From the NCBI GenBank assembly GCA_013399895.1, contig VXBA01001197.1, positions 62,001-126,000 of the forward strand: DNA of 64,000 nucleotides. The letters run 5' to 3'. This document shows, one piece after another, positions 1 to 19,019 of the stretch. The stretch comes from Serilophus lunatus (taxonomy: Eukaryota; Chordata; Aves; Passeriformes; Eurylaimidae). A model generated the notes under the pieces. That model saw only the letters and a program-made list of their open reading frames with translations. It had not been told where the DNA came from and did not search any database. The number at the start of each line of letters is the position of its first letter. The stretch's first letter is position 1. Made by a program: the position numbers and the translations under genes.

Positions 1-1000
1 ACCTTGGTGTCTGCGTTGTTGCTCACAGGCTCTCACCCTGCTCCTCTCCGGCAGCCATCTTCATTTCCCTACTACTTTTTTTTCTTCCTTCTTAAATATG
101 TTATCACAGAGGCGTTCTGTCAACTACTGATTGGCCTGGCCTTGGCCAGCAGCGGGCCCAGCCTGGACATGGGGAAACTTCCAGCAGCTTCTCGAAGAAG
201 CCTCCCCCCCAGCCCCCCCCACTGCCACCAAAACCTGGCCACAGAAAAACCAATACACTCAAGTAAAGCTAATGTGATAGAAAGTTTTTGCATATCACAG
301 CCGTGGACACCCTGCAAGAGCAGTTCATGAAGATCAAGAATGCCAAGTGGCAGCCCAGTGGTAAGAGGTGGCCCACAACCCCACTGTATCCAGCCTCATC
401 CAGGCCAGCCACATGGCAAGCATGGCCGCCTGTTTCTATTTCAAGAGAGATAGGAAGGGGAAAGAGTGTGCAGATGGAGTCTGGAAGTTTTCTAAAAATC
501 AAGTGCATAAACGTGGCTGTATGCGATCAGCCCAAATTACCTCCTTGGGAATACAGTGGCCCCTGTACAAAGCTGGCTACCCCTGCAGTACATAGCCAAT
601 GATGGGTCAGCCAAAAGGCTGTGGGATTTGTGGCAGTATACCAAAAATTTTCAAGACTCTACAAGACCAATTGTAACATGCTGCACTACTGCCTTGCGGC
701 CAATCCAAAGGAGTTTGGGTGTAGAAAATTCCAGCCTAAATTTGGGGCTGTGGGAATTCACCCACCATTACTTAGCTGTCTGCACAAATGCTCTGCAAAA
801 AATAACAATCCTCAAACTTTGTTAAAAAATGTCTCAGGGCTTACTACAGGAAAAACTCTATGCACCATTAGCAGGCCCAACCCAACACACATTTCTACAC
901 TTCATGAAAGCCAGTTAAGTAGATGACTGTCAGACTAAGGCAGCAGTCTTCTGGCAGAATGGAGCAGATTACCCCTTAATATGGTGTTTGCTGAGCCAAA
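1..1000. other. Unassigned sequence, somewhat GC-richer than its surroundings
   Basis: Short overlapping open frames cover 4-926, with locally protein-like stretches on the plus strand such as the 20 residues TAVDTLQEQFMKIKNAKWQP encoded from about 297. I do not recognise a family and the frame breaks repeatedly. It could be a decayed retrocopy, an old repeat or chance. Confidence 0.3.
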
Positions 1001-2477
1001 CCCAAATCCTCCAGGGAGCAGGGATTGGGACTAGGGTCGACGGGTTAGGTAAAGTGCTTATTTTAACCAAATATAAGCTAGTGTTCTAGCACAAACCACC
1101 TAAATTACTCTATAAGGGTGGGAAAAGCGCATATGCTATTTATTTATTTATTTTCAAGTTCCACATTGTAATTATAATTTATCTTCAAGATTTATGTGCA
1201 CGGATAAATTCATATGCAGATTTAAGATATCTAGTATTTAAGGATGAAGATGGGAAGGCAGGGAGATTAAGAAAGAAATACTCTGAAAATGTCAAAGCAA
1301 CAAATTCTTACCATGACAACCAAGCCTAGTATTTCTTTTATTTATTTTGGAGCAAAAATACCTGTGCTGAAACTCTCTACTCTGTCTCGGCTATTCATTT
1401 TTGTGACATGGTCTTGCAGTTTCTTCTGTAATCACACCAAATTTGCCATTTTTATGAACCTTTATGATACTTATTTTTGTCTCTGTTTGACAGTGCACAG
1501 CACCTCTACTGTTTCCAACTTCCAGCCCACTCTCTGTCCCAAGAAGCTGAAAGTTTCAACTCAACGTTACAAATATCACCAGTCTGATGTTGTGTTAGCT
1601 TACAGGACTTTTTTTATCACACAGAACAGAAACATCAATAAGGAACACAGAACCAAGATGCAGCTAGATATTACCACAAAATACAAGTTCACCACACATA
1701 AATTAATGTATATTACTTTTCTGTTTAGAAAGTATACTTCACATTTACTTAAAATCATGAAAGACACATATCTGCATTGCAAGGACTTGTCTGAGATGGT
1801 GATACATATGATGTGTTAGCTAGCTCACTGTTGCATTTTGAGAGACAAAGATCATTAAAACTCACATCTGAGGTTTTCCAATATTCTTTGTGGGCTTCAG
1901 CCCCTATTTACACGGGGGGAAACCAGATTAACATCGACTTATAGACATGAAAGTGTTCAACTCCTATATGTGAAAGTACTACAGTATGTTTAAAAAAGGT
2001 CAAAGCGATAATCCTCTGTAGAAAAGAAAAATGCAAACAAATATCAACTAATCAAGGAACACATGCTGTTTTTCAAAATGCTAATATAAAGATTAATAGC
2101 TCTTCTTTGACATCCAAGAACTTTTGGAAACTCCTTATGTTAAAACACTTTGTAAATCACTTTTAGAGAAAGAGCATTCAAGGAGCTCCATTTAATCAAA
2201 TTAGCTGGTAGGGAACCTTGGTAACATTAAATAAGACTTCATGTGTTCATAATTCTCATAGCTGTTCCTAGGATATTTAATTGTTTCTGTTGCTTTACAC
2301 CATTTTGCATTTCTGTGTAGCCTTGAAAGAGAATTAGAAATGGTCAAAAAGACCATTTATTCCCCTTGTGGATGCTCATCTTGGACCCAGTCCTGGTCAC
2401 AGCAAAGTCAAACGATTCCCAATAAATCCTTGGCAAAATTCCCAGAGACTGCACTAGGAGTAAGAACAGACACATGA
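1001..2477. other. Intergenic, nothing recognised
   Basis: AT-rich DNA with a short (ATTT)n run near 1138-1153. An open frame of 176 codons at 1289-1819 has no domain, biased hydrophobic and Lys/Thr content and no homology I recognise, so I treat it as chance. Confidence 0.6.
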
Positions 2478-2549
2478 GGCCTGATCCAAACCCCACTGAA
2501 GTTGATGTAGGACTTTCATTTCTTTCTAATAGGTTTTGGATAAGGCCCC
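2478..2549. repeat. Ancient hairpin repeat relic (Chompy-like MITE)
   Basis: GGCCTGATCCAAA at 2478-2490 is inverted as TTTTGGATAAGGCC within 2534-2547, matching at 12 of 13 positions. The interior CCACTGAAGTTGATG resembles the CCATTGAAGTCAATG core of a hairpin repeat common in turtles and crocodilians. The family name is from memory and should be confirmed. Confidence 0.5.
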
Positions 2550-12500
<9,951 letters not shown>

Positions 12501-15279
12501 AGAAATTCAACATGTCATAGAAACTCAGTAAGACAGCAAAAAACTTAACTCATGCTGTTAAACCTAGATAGTAGTTCAGTACTATGAACAATGCAACACG
12601 TTTCAGTCCCATCCAATCTTCTGAGAATGGGTATACCCAAGGCACAAAGTTGTACGTTGTAGTGGATGAGATACAGACAAAATAAAACAAACAAATTAAA
12701 AAAACACCCAAACATCTTTTAGTATCCTTTTTACACAAGTGTTAATTAACAGAACCACAAAAAAATGTTTAAAAGCCTCTTTGTTATAACTGAACCTGCT
12801 GGACCATAACATATATTCAGGTCCCTCACTTTGCCTTTTTCCTACTGCACCAACAGAAAGAGAAAATAATGAAAGCTGCTACGTGGCATTTGCATTTTGG
12901 CATGTAAGAATTCTCCTAAAATAAAAATCCAGACAGACATCTAGAGACCATATGCCAACCAAACTGCACAAGTGAATGAGAGAGCTTCTTATTACAATCA
13001 CCCTCATGTTTTCAATAATTTACTTCTCTACCTTCTTGATTCTTTTCCTGCAACCTTCTCACTACTTTTCTTATCATACTCTTCCATACTGCACAGGATC
13101 TGATTAAGTAGCATAAAGAAGGTAGAATGAAGCCTTTAGGTGTTCAACAAATACCAGTGATAAAAAGAACAAGACAGCTACTCCTACTTTCTAATGGCAA
13201 AAATACCATTTTTAGTAAGTAAGGTAAAGCTTTTAGGTTAAGATTAAAATTGCTTTTCGATTAGATTTTAAAGATGGTTATTATTAACCCTAATAGGTCT
13301 ACACCAACATGTAGTAATAACAGTAGATACCTGTGACTACAAGATCAAGCTTATGGTAATCAGGAGTTTATAGGATACTCAAAAATTAACACAGACTGAG
13401 ATACAATGTGATTTTAAAGCAATCGGTGATGACTTCATCACAATTCCATGCAGAGAAACTGTATTTTGGAATCCAAAGTTTTGATTCTTGCATCACATCC
13501 CATCCTTCCGCAGAACAAAAAGTTCTGAAGAAGTCCACAAATTGGCACATTCAGTGACTTGAAGCTTCCATGGTTCTCAAGCACCTTGCTCCCATTGGAA
13601 AAGTCTAAAAATCTCTAAAGATATGGACTACAACTTTAAGTAACTAATATTGATAATCAAAACCATTTTTAAAGCCCACTGCTTACAAACGCAAATTCAG
13701 GTTAACTCCCACATTCACCTATGCAAGCTAAAGTTCTTAATAGTGACTTCCAAAATTGCCATCAGACACAAAAAAATGCAAAACAAAACAAAACCCTACC
13801 AAGCTCCCAGTGTGGCAGTAAGGATGTTCATACATAGGGAGTTACAAAAGTATATAAGCATTTGCAAAATCCTGGGCAATATTATCCTTAGACCTGGCTT
13901 TTATTGACAAATCAAGTATGCACTTTAAAACCTAACAATGACTAAGTACAGAGGTGATTACATTGAAAATTCACTCAGTGAGACTTTCTGCATATAACAT
14001 AACAAAACACTCGTTTTCAGAACTAATTTTCAGTAATTTAAGAACTAATTTTTAGTGCTCTTTTCTTGTAATCCACGGCAATTTACAGAGATCAAATATG
14101 CATCCACAATGATAGGGTCACGTCTCCAAAATGCAATAGCTCCATAGAACCAAACTGTGATATGTGTCCAAGAAAAAAAACCGCATTTGTTTTTACCCTT
14201 CCTCCTCTGCTGCACTAAGAAGCAAGAGGCTGAATTTCTTCTCTTCAAGAGAGCAGTAGCTATGAAACTCTTAGCCCCCTGAAGACTGGGTTACACAAAA
14301 CCGCACAGAATTTCTTCCATAGCAGCTGTTTCTACATCTTGGTGTTCGAGAGATTGCTCAGAGAGAGATACCACATCTATGTGGAAACATGGGTGCATTA
14401 AGAAATGTTATCTAAGCAGGCAGGTATTAAGACTGGCTCTATCACACTAGCACCTGCAATACATATCATGTTACAACACCCATAAAAACCTGGATATAGC
14501 AGGAAAGGGAGAAAAAAGGACAAGCAACACAGCAATTGACTATTTCTAGTGTCACTGGAAGCAATAGTTAGCGCATTTGTACAGAAGAGTTTCTTGTCTA
14601 AGCTAGGTGAGCTAAACAGGTACGGGTGAGTTTAGGTATTGACCATAATGAAGTAAAATCAGATTAGTACTGCTTAACTTCTGAATGAAAGGCACGAGAC
14701 ACAGAATGAATTTTTCCAGCCAGAGATTATCTGCATTGGCTTTACATCTTCAGGTCATTTGTTTTAAATTTATTAACCGTCTTTGTATGCAAGGAAAGAG
14801 AAGGGTCTTCCTTAACACAATACCATGGGAAAACACAGTGATTCTATATTGAAGTGATGAGCTCTGAGCTAGGGAGTCACAGGAGAGAAGGCATAAAGAA
14901 AATGAACATGTATTTAAAGGAGTAATCGACGTCTCTTCTACGATGCGCTCTTAGAGGGAAGCGTAAACCGAGACCGGAATGTCACTGCCTTCCTAATTGC
15001 AAAGGTGTTGCCTCAAAGGGGAGAAAACTTCCATTAGGAACTTCCTCTAAAACACCTCCAAGTGCAGCACACGAGGGATCGTACTTCCCTTACGCGTAAT
15101 TCATCTGATAATGGCTGAAATTTATTAACAGCAACTTTAAACACTGCTGTAGAGAGATGGCTTTTTTAAACGTGGGTCAAAGATAAGCGCTTTGGAAACT
15201 CAACAGGGCACAACTACAGCGACATAGGGAAAAGCGCAGGGAGACGGGACAGAGGAACCAGCCTGAAGGCCGGGATTGC
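12501..15279. other. Intergenic DNA downstream of GSC
   Basis: AT-rich to about 14.9 kb, then rising in CpG content toward the island that begins near 15.28 kb. No gene, RNA or transposable element is recognised. Confidence 0.6.
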
Positions 15280-15700
15280 TCCTCCTGCAAGTATTTCCCA
15301 AGGGCATCCCCGCCGGCGCGGCCCGGGGGAGCCGCAGCGCTCCCGGAGGGGAGAAGCGCTCGGACGCGGGAACGGGCGGGACGAGAGAGCCCCAAGAGCA
15401 GCGGGGTTCGCTCCCGGCCGCCTCGGGCTGCCCCGGGCGCCGCCGTCGGGATGGGACCGGCCTGACCGGGCCTCCGCCGCGTCCCTTCGGGTGAAAGATC
15501 CACCATCGCTCCCTGGCCTGCAGCGAGAGGGGCCCGGCTGCCAGCGCTGCCCTCCGCCGGCTTTCACACTGTGCGATACCGCACCGCTAAACACGAAACT
15601 GCGCCGGCAAGTCCGGCCCCGATCCGCCGAGAGCAGAGCACCATCGCTCCTGGCTCCCTTCTCCCGCTCCTCTCCCTTTCCGGGCGGCGAAGGGTGAAAA
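15280..15700. other. CpG island downstream of GSC
   Basis: A dense run of CpG dinucleotides with GC content well above the flanks, lying beyond the GSC polyadenylation signal. Long open frames on both strands come from the lack of AT-rich stop codons, and none resembles a known protein. It may be part of the GSC CpG domain or a separate promoter. Confidence 0.7.
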
Positions 15701-15734
15701 AACGCGCTGCCATCTACCTGTGCAACACCTCCGC

Positions 15735-15887
15735 AACACATTTTATTTACACAGAATCAACTCGGGGCATTGTACATTATATACAGATATTGTCCCCCTC
15801 CAACAAGGCAGAGCTTGTGCAAGATTAGTAGCATCCTCTGGAGCATATCCCACAGTTCACAGGAAATGTCCCCTCCACTGAGAGGTA
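15735..15887 (-). other. GSC: GSC 3' untranslated region (approximate end)
   Basis: This stretch runs from the TGA to just past the first AATAAA on the minus strand, giving a 3' UTR of about 150-170 bases. The cleavage position is inferred from the signal, not observed. No second strong signal is needed to explain the gene end. Confidence 0.6.
15742..15747 (-). terminator. Polyadenylation signal of GSC
   Basis: The plus strand reads tttatt, which is a canonical AATAAA on the minus strand, about 140 bases after the GSC stop codon. Cleavage would be expected about 10-30 bases further, near 15715-15732. Confidence 0.7.
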
Positions 15888-16040
15888 TCAGCTGTCGGAG
15901 TCCAAGTCACTTTTACCGTCCTCTTGTCTCTTCTCTGGTGACGTTTTAGACGCTTTATTCCACTTCTGTGCGTTTTCTGACTCCTCCGAAGACGATCGCT
16001 TTTGCCTCCTCCACTTCGCCCGGCGGTTTTTGAACCAAAC
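15888..16040 (-). CDS. GSC: GSC coding exon 3 (recognition helix and C-terminal tail)
   Basis: The acceptor CAG ends at 16041. The exon begins GTTTGGTTC (VWF) and encodes VWFKNRRAKWRRQKR, the DNA-recognition helix with Lys50 and Asn51. A serine-, glutamate- and lysine-rich tail follows, ending KSDLDSDS and TGA at 15890-15888. This region is too short to appear as a long open frame, but it matches the GSC C-terminus residue for residue in its conserved parts. Confidence 0.95.
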   Translation of the reverse strand, partial: VWFKNRRAKWRRQKRSSSEESENAQKWNKASKTSPEKRQEDGKSDLDSDS

Positions 16041-17154
16041 CTGTCACGTTAAGAAATTAAATNTATGCAAACCCACAGCCTGCCCTCAGCGCTGCAAGAG
16101 TTCTGCCGGGGCCGGTGTGCGGCTGCCGCTCTAGGACGGGAGGGAGGGAGGAGAGGAATCTACCGCTCGAGTGGGACCGGCAGAGACCCTTCAGGAAGCA
16201 CAGCCGCCTCTAAACAATCACTCATGGCCCTGTGACAGGCTCAGCCGGCCGTCCCTAGGAAGAGCGCTTGAACGCAAGAATAAAAAACTTTTCCGTGTCC
16301 TTCCCCCTCCCCCCNTGGAGGGTGTTCGAGTGCGAAAGGGAGAGGGTGGTAGAAGGAGAAAGAAAGCAAAGTACCTCCACTTTTTCCTCTCTTAAGTGCA
16401 CCCTTCTGGCCAGCTGTTCTCTGGTGCCCACGTCTGGGTATTTCGTTTCCTGGAATAGGTTTTCCAGCGCTTCCAGCTGCTCGTCAGTGAAGATTGTCCG
16501 ATGCCGTCTTTTTCGCCTGCAGTGCAGCTGGTTCAGTAACTGCAGCTCCGTCCGGGACAAAGTGCCCACGTTCATGTAGGGCAACATCTGATGGGGAACA
16601 GGGGACATCAGGACTGACCCAGTGCCCTCGTAACCTACGGACAGACAGACGAGTCGACGACAGGCTTTGTATGAGATCGCTGCTTCGCCCCGCGTTCCGT
16701 CCCGTCCCGAAAAATCCCCCCTCCCGCCGCTCGCCCGCTCTCCTGCGGGCCGCCAGCTCTTGGCCACCTCCTCGGGCCCGCGGCCGCGGGAACAAAAGAA
16801 GCCCGTCCGCCCCGTCCCACGCGGGGCCGCCTTACCTGCGGGGGGAACGCAGGAGCACTGCTGGGCGCCCAGGGGCGGCACTGCCCCGCAGCACGAAGGG
16901 CCCACGGGAGACGCCGGCACATGCAGCTGCCCGTAGTAGTAATTGTTGTAGCCGAGCCGAGATCCAGTGACGGCCGGCGGCAGCGCGGAGGCGGGAGCCA
17001 CCGCCCGGGAGTAAAATCCGCTGTAGTCGGAGGTGCTGCCGTAGAGCGAGTCCCCATGCAGGCTGGGGAAGACGACGGGCGCGGCACTCGGGGGCAGCAG
17101 CACCGAGTCCTTGCAGCGAGGTCTGGCCGCCAGGATATTGTCGATGCTGAACAT
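15888..17154 (-). CDS. GSC: Goosecoid homeobox transcription factor, three exons (join 16836-17154, 16375-16634, 15888-16040)
   Basis: GSC is a nuclear paired-class homeodomain repressor made in the organizer, prechordal plate and anterior endoderm, later in craniofacial and limb tissue. The spliced frame gives 243 residues from the ATG at 17154 to TGA at 15888-15890, close to the roughly 245-260 residues of vertebrate GSC. It opens with the goosecoid-engrailed homology motif MFSIDNIL (residues 1-8), the known Groucho/TLE contact. A Tyr/Gly/Pro-rich middle follows, then the homeodomain at residues 148-207 with Trp195-Phe196 (positions 48-49), Lys197 (position 50, bicoid-like TAATCC specificity) and Asn198 (position 51). 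The acidic tail ends SDLDSDS. Both introns are GT-AG and keep frame (319+260+153 bases). Known vertebrate GSC begins MPAS before this Met; those codons are missing beside an N at 17156. Lys to Arg at homeodomain position 37 is unusual. The paralogue GSC2 is unlikely given the near-complete GSC match. Confidence 0.97.
16041..16374 (-). other. GSC: GSC intron 2, with two unresolved bases
   Basis: A GT-AG intron of 334 bases as written. It contains N at 16062 and at 16315; the latter follows a pure C run. If those N characters stand for closed-up gaps, the real intron is longer. It separates homeodomain residues 46 and 47 (Glu193 and Val194), the usual position in paired-class homeobox genes. 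Confidence 0.9.
16375..16634 (-). CDS. GSC: GSC coding exon 2 (most of the homeodomain)
   Basis: Encodes residues 107-193. An acceptor ending CCGTAG lies at 16640-16635. The split glycine codon (G|GT) is followed by YEGTGSVLMSPVPHQMLPYM, the RRKRRHRT start of the homeodomain, helices 1 and 2, and HLREEKVE. The donor is GTAC at 16374-16371. The 260-base length leaves exon 3 in frame with Val-Trp-Phe of the recognition helix. Confidence 0.95.
16635..16835 (-). other. GSC: GSC intron 1
   Basis: A 201-base GT-AG intron between the split glycine codon halves. It is CpG-rich and stays open in more than one frame, which explains several long apparent reading frames here that are not genes. Confidence 0.92.
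16836..17154 (-). CDS. GSC: GSC coding exon 1
   Basis: Encodes residues 1-106 plus the first base of codon 107: the MFSIDNIL repression motif, then segments containing RPRCKDSVLL, DSLYG, RLGYNNYYYGQLHV and CCGAVPPLGAQQCSCVPPA, all recognisable as GSC. On the minus strand the exon ends GCAG and is followed by the donor GTAAG (16835-16831). The start is uncertain: the base at 17156 is N, and the expected upstream codons for MPAS are not readable. Confidence 0.93.
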
Positions 17155-17244
17155 GNACACGAAATCGAAACTTTTCCGAGAAATTTTAAAAAGGGATCAG
17201 AGCGAAAAGAACAGAGCCTTTTCCGAGGGCAGCTGGCGGGTAGA

Positions 17245-17301
17245 GTGTGCGTGTGTGTCTGTGCGCGCGTGTGTGCGTGTGCGGTGTGTGTGCGTGTGCG
17301 C
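17245..17301. repeat. (GT/GC)n alternating purine-pyrimidine tract in the GSC 5' UTR
   Basis: About 57 bases of almost unbroken GT and GC dinucleotides lie between the predicted start site and the ATG of GSC. In the mRNA this reads as CA and CG repeats. Such alternation can adopt Z-DNA and is length-variable. Confidence 0.85.
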
Positions 17302-17402
17302 AGGATCCACCCCTGGAACTTTCCCCCCTCAACTCTCGCCTGTTTACTGATCTCAACCCAGAGGGCTGCTCGGAGTATAATCCATCTGAACCTCTTCCCT
17401 TT

Positions 17403-17408
17403 TTTATA
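17403..17408 (-). promoter_or_regulatory. TATA box of GSC
   Basis: The minus strand reads GGTATAAAAAAG here, a strong TATA box, 249 bases upstream of the first usable ATG. It predicts transcription starting near 17373-17380 and a 5' UTR of about 220 bases with no upstream ATG. Vertebrate goosecoid promoters are known to be TATA-containing. Confidence 0.75.
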
Positions 17409-17415
17409 CCCAGGC

Positions 17416-17422
17416 GACGTCA
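17416..17422. promoter_or_regulatory. CRE-like motif next to the GSC TATA box
   Basis: GACGTCA matches seven of eight bases of the palindromic CREB/ATF site and lies eight bases upstream of the TATA box in the direction of GSC transcription. The placement is typical of a core-promoter CRE. Binding is inferred. Confidence 0.45.
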
Positions 17423-17550
17423 TCCTGGATTTAGTTCCTGGTAATATGCAGATGACAAACAAAACCAGATCTGATTTTTTTTTTCTCCCCTTTTTTGGTG
17501 GGGAAGAGGTGGGGGTTACACAAAGGAGTGAAAGCAGCCCTAGTCTGTGT

Positions 17551-17670
17551 ATTGAGAATTAATGAAATTAACTTAATCCTTTCCATTAGTAGGCTTTTTT
17601 GAAAGGCCCCAGATTTAGGCTTGATCTCTGCTGCACCGGCTAATTGCCCAGGTTAATCTTATTAATGCCA
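17551..17670 (-). promoter_or_regulatory. GSC promoter-proximal control region (candidate proximal and distal elements)
   Basis: About 180-295 bases upstream of the predicted start lie two clusters of TAAT cores. The nearer (17557-17579) holds AATTAATGAAAT and a TAATCC. The farther (17640-17664) holds CTAATTG and TAAT-CTT-ATTA. Frog and mouse goosecoid promoters are known to use a Wnt-responsive proximal element and an activin/Nodal-responsive distal element at comparable distances, both bound by paired-type homeodomain proteins. The correspondence is inferred from position and motif content, not from an alignment. Confidence 0.6.
17654..17664. promoter_or_regulatory. Paired-class P3 homeodomain site (TAAT-N3-ATTA)
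   Basis: TAATCTTATTA is an inverted pair of TAAT cores spaced by three bases, the arrangement bound cooperatively by paired-class homeodomain dimers. The left half reads TAATC, which suits Lys50 proteins such as GSC and OTX. A P3 site in the goosecoid promoter is known to mediate autorepression. Confidence 0.6.
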
Positions 17671-19019
17671 TTGTGCAGAAGTGGTTAGCAGCTCCTAGTC
17701 TTGTCTATTATGCACCTACTTTGGTCGTGTTAGTTCACATTAGTGAGTGCGATTTCCTCTGTCTGAAGCTCAGATTCATTATTTATGCTTCGAACTGGTT
17801 AAGAAGCGCTTAAAAAAAAATAAACTGCGATATAAGCATGCAACGTCCCTCCTCCCCACAACAAGTATTTCTGCAGCAGGATTTGAATCTTGCTTCCCCC
17901 GGCTCGGAGAACTGAAAGGACATTGATGAGTATGCCTTTTCTATGATTTAAGCTTTATACAGTGAAGCAACTACGTCTTCACTGAGTAACTGAACTATTT
18001 TTTTTTTCTTTATTTTCCTAGATCACCTGGAAGCCTGAAAGTCGTAAACTTCTCTACCTCTTTTATATATATATATATATATATATTTAATAGAGTCAGT
18101 TTTAGGCAGGTATCAATTTTTATTTTTAAAGTAAGCCGGGAGACGGAAAGATCACATAAAGACCAGTGTCACCGCAAATCCCGGGGTGTGGTAGGTGTTC
18201 TGATTTGTTTCTGTTCTATCTTGGTGCCTTTTTATTTTCTTTTTAATCTTTCATTTTCTATCCTAGAAAACAAAGTCCATAAAGTTACAATGATACAGAC
18301 AACTTTATATTTTGCATGTTGGGTAAATTTTAAAATGGAACAATTTTAAATCCCTAAAACTCTTCCTATTAAGTGGTTTGTCTCTCCTGGTAGCTGGCTT
18401 TTGTGATTTACAGAATACTTCGTCTGTCACGACTGTCACTGGGAATCCACAGGAGGTGAACTGAATAAGATTAGACTATTTACCCCATCAACTCTCCATC
18501 AAAGAAGGTAGGAAATTGTACGCATGAAATGAAAACAAGCCATTAGGGTCAGTTTACGAGGAACACATTATTTTTTCTCAACAAAGAATATCCTCGTTAG
18601 CATTTACTCGCACTTTATCCTTTCTTTCCTCGGTATTCCAGGATTTAAAACTGCACCTGAGGATGATCCAAACCAAGAGCCAAATTCTAGCAAAAGACTC
18701 GTATAAACGTTAAAGAAAAAGAACGCCAAGACTACATTTTCGCTTTATTGATACATCGCGATATGACTAATTACTAGAATCGTTTCCATTACTTCAATTT
18801 ATCTGCCTATCAATTTCTTTCCAAGTTTGTCATTTTTCAAATTTGATGGAAAGGGAGGCTATTTGAGAGAGGATTGTGGGGTTTTGTTAGATTTGGGATT
18901 TTCCTTATTATTGTTTCGAGGGGGTCTTTTTATTTTTAATTATTTGTTTGTTTGTGAGTGGGTTTTGGGGGGAGTTTCGGACTGGTTTGTTGGGGGTTTT
19001 TTGCTCAGTAATTCCCCGG
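17671..19019. other. GSC upstream region, mostly AT-rich
   Basis: No gene is recognised. It contains a (TA)11 microsatellite, several ATTA-type homeodomain cores around 17690-17800 and a CpG-containing palindromic ATCGCGAT at about 18756. It has no transposable element, consistent with regulatory constraint near the promoter. Confidence 0.55.
18064..18086. repeat. (TA)11 microsatellite
   Basis: An uninterrupted TA dinucleotide run of 23 bases. Confidence 0.95.

Larger units (their letters stand above)
16090..17330. other. CpG island covering GSC exons 1-2 and 5' UTR
   Basis: CpG-dense DNA runs through exon 1, intron 1, exon 2 and much of intron 2, as is usual for developmental homeobox genes, which are typically Polycomb targets. 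It explains the many overlapping open frames on both strands. Confidence 0.8.

Noticed and set aside
368..460. Faint similarity to a ferritin heavy-chain helix (a YF-x-RD pattern)
   Set aside because: The match needs gaps, and the flanking ferritin motifs, including the ferroxidase residues, are absent. It is not supportable as a ferritin pseudogene.
1289..1819. A 176-codon open frame in intergenic DNA
   Set aside because: AT-rich composition, no domain, no splice or promoter context and no similarity I recognise. A frame of this length can occur by chance in 64 kb of AT-rich DNA read in six frames.
15214..15741. A 175-codon minus-strand open frame downstream of GSC
   Set aside because: It lies wholly in a CpG island, is rich in Arg, Gly, Pro and Ala, overlaps other long frames on both strands and crosses the GSC polyadenylation signal. 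GC-driven lack of stops explains it.
16635..17462. A 275-codon minus-strand frame overlapping GSC exon 1 in another frame
   Set aside because: It is a shifted reading of GSC exon 1, its 5' UTR and intron 1. It translates the (CA)n tract as Thr/His repeats, and the real frame gives GSC.
16494..17562. Plus-strand frames of 158 and 213 codons antisense to GSC
   Set aside because: Antisense shadows of the GC-rich GSC exons with no recognisable domain.
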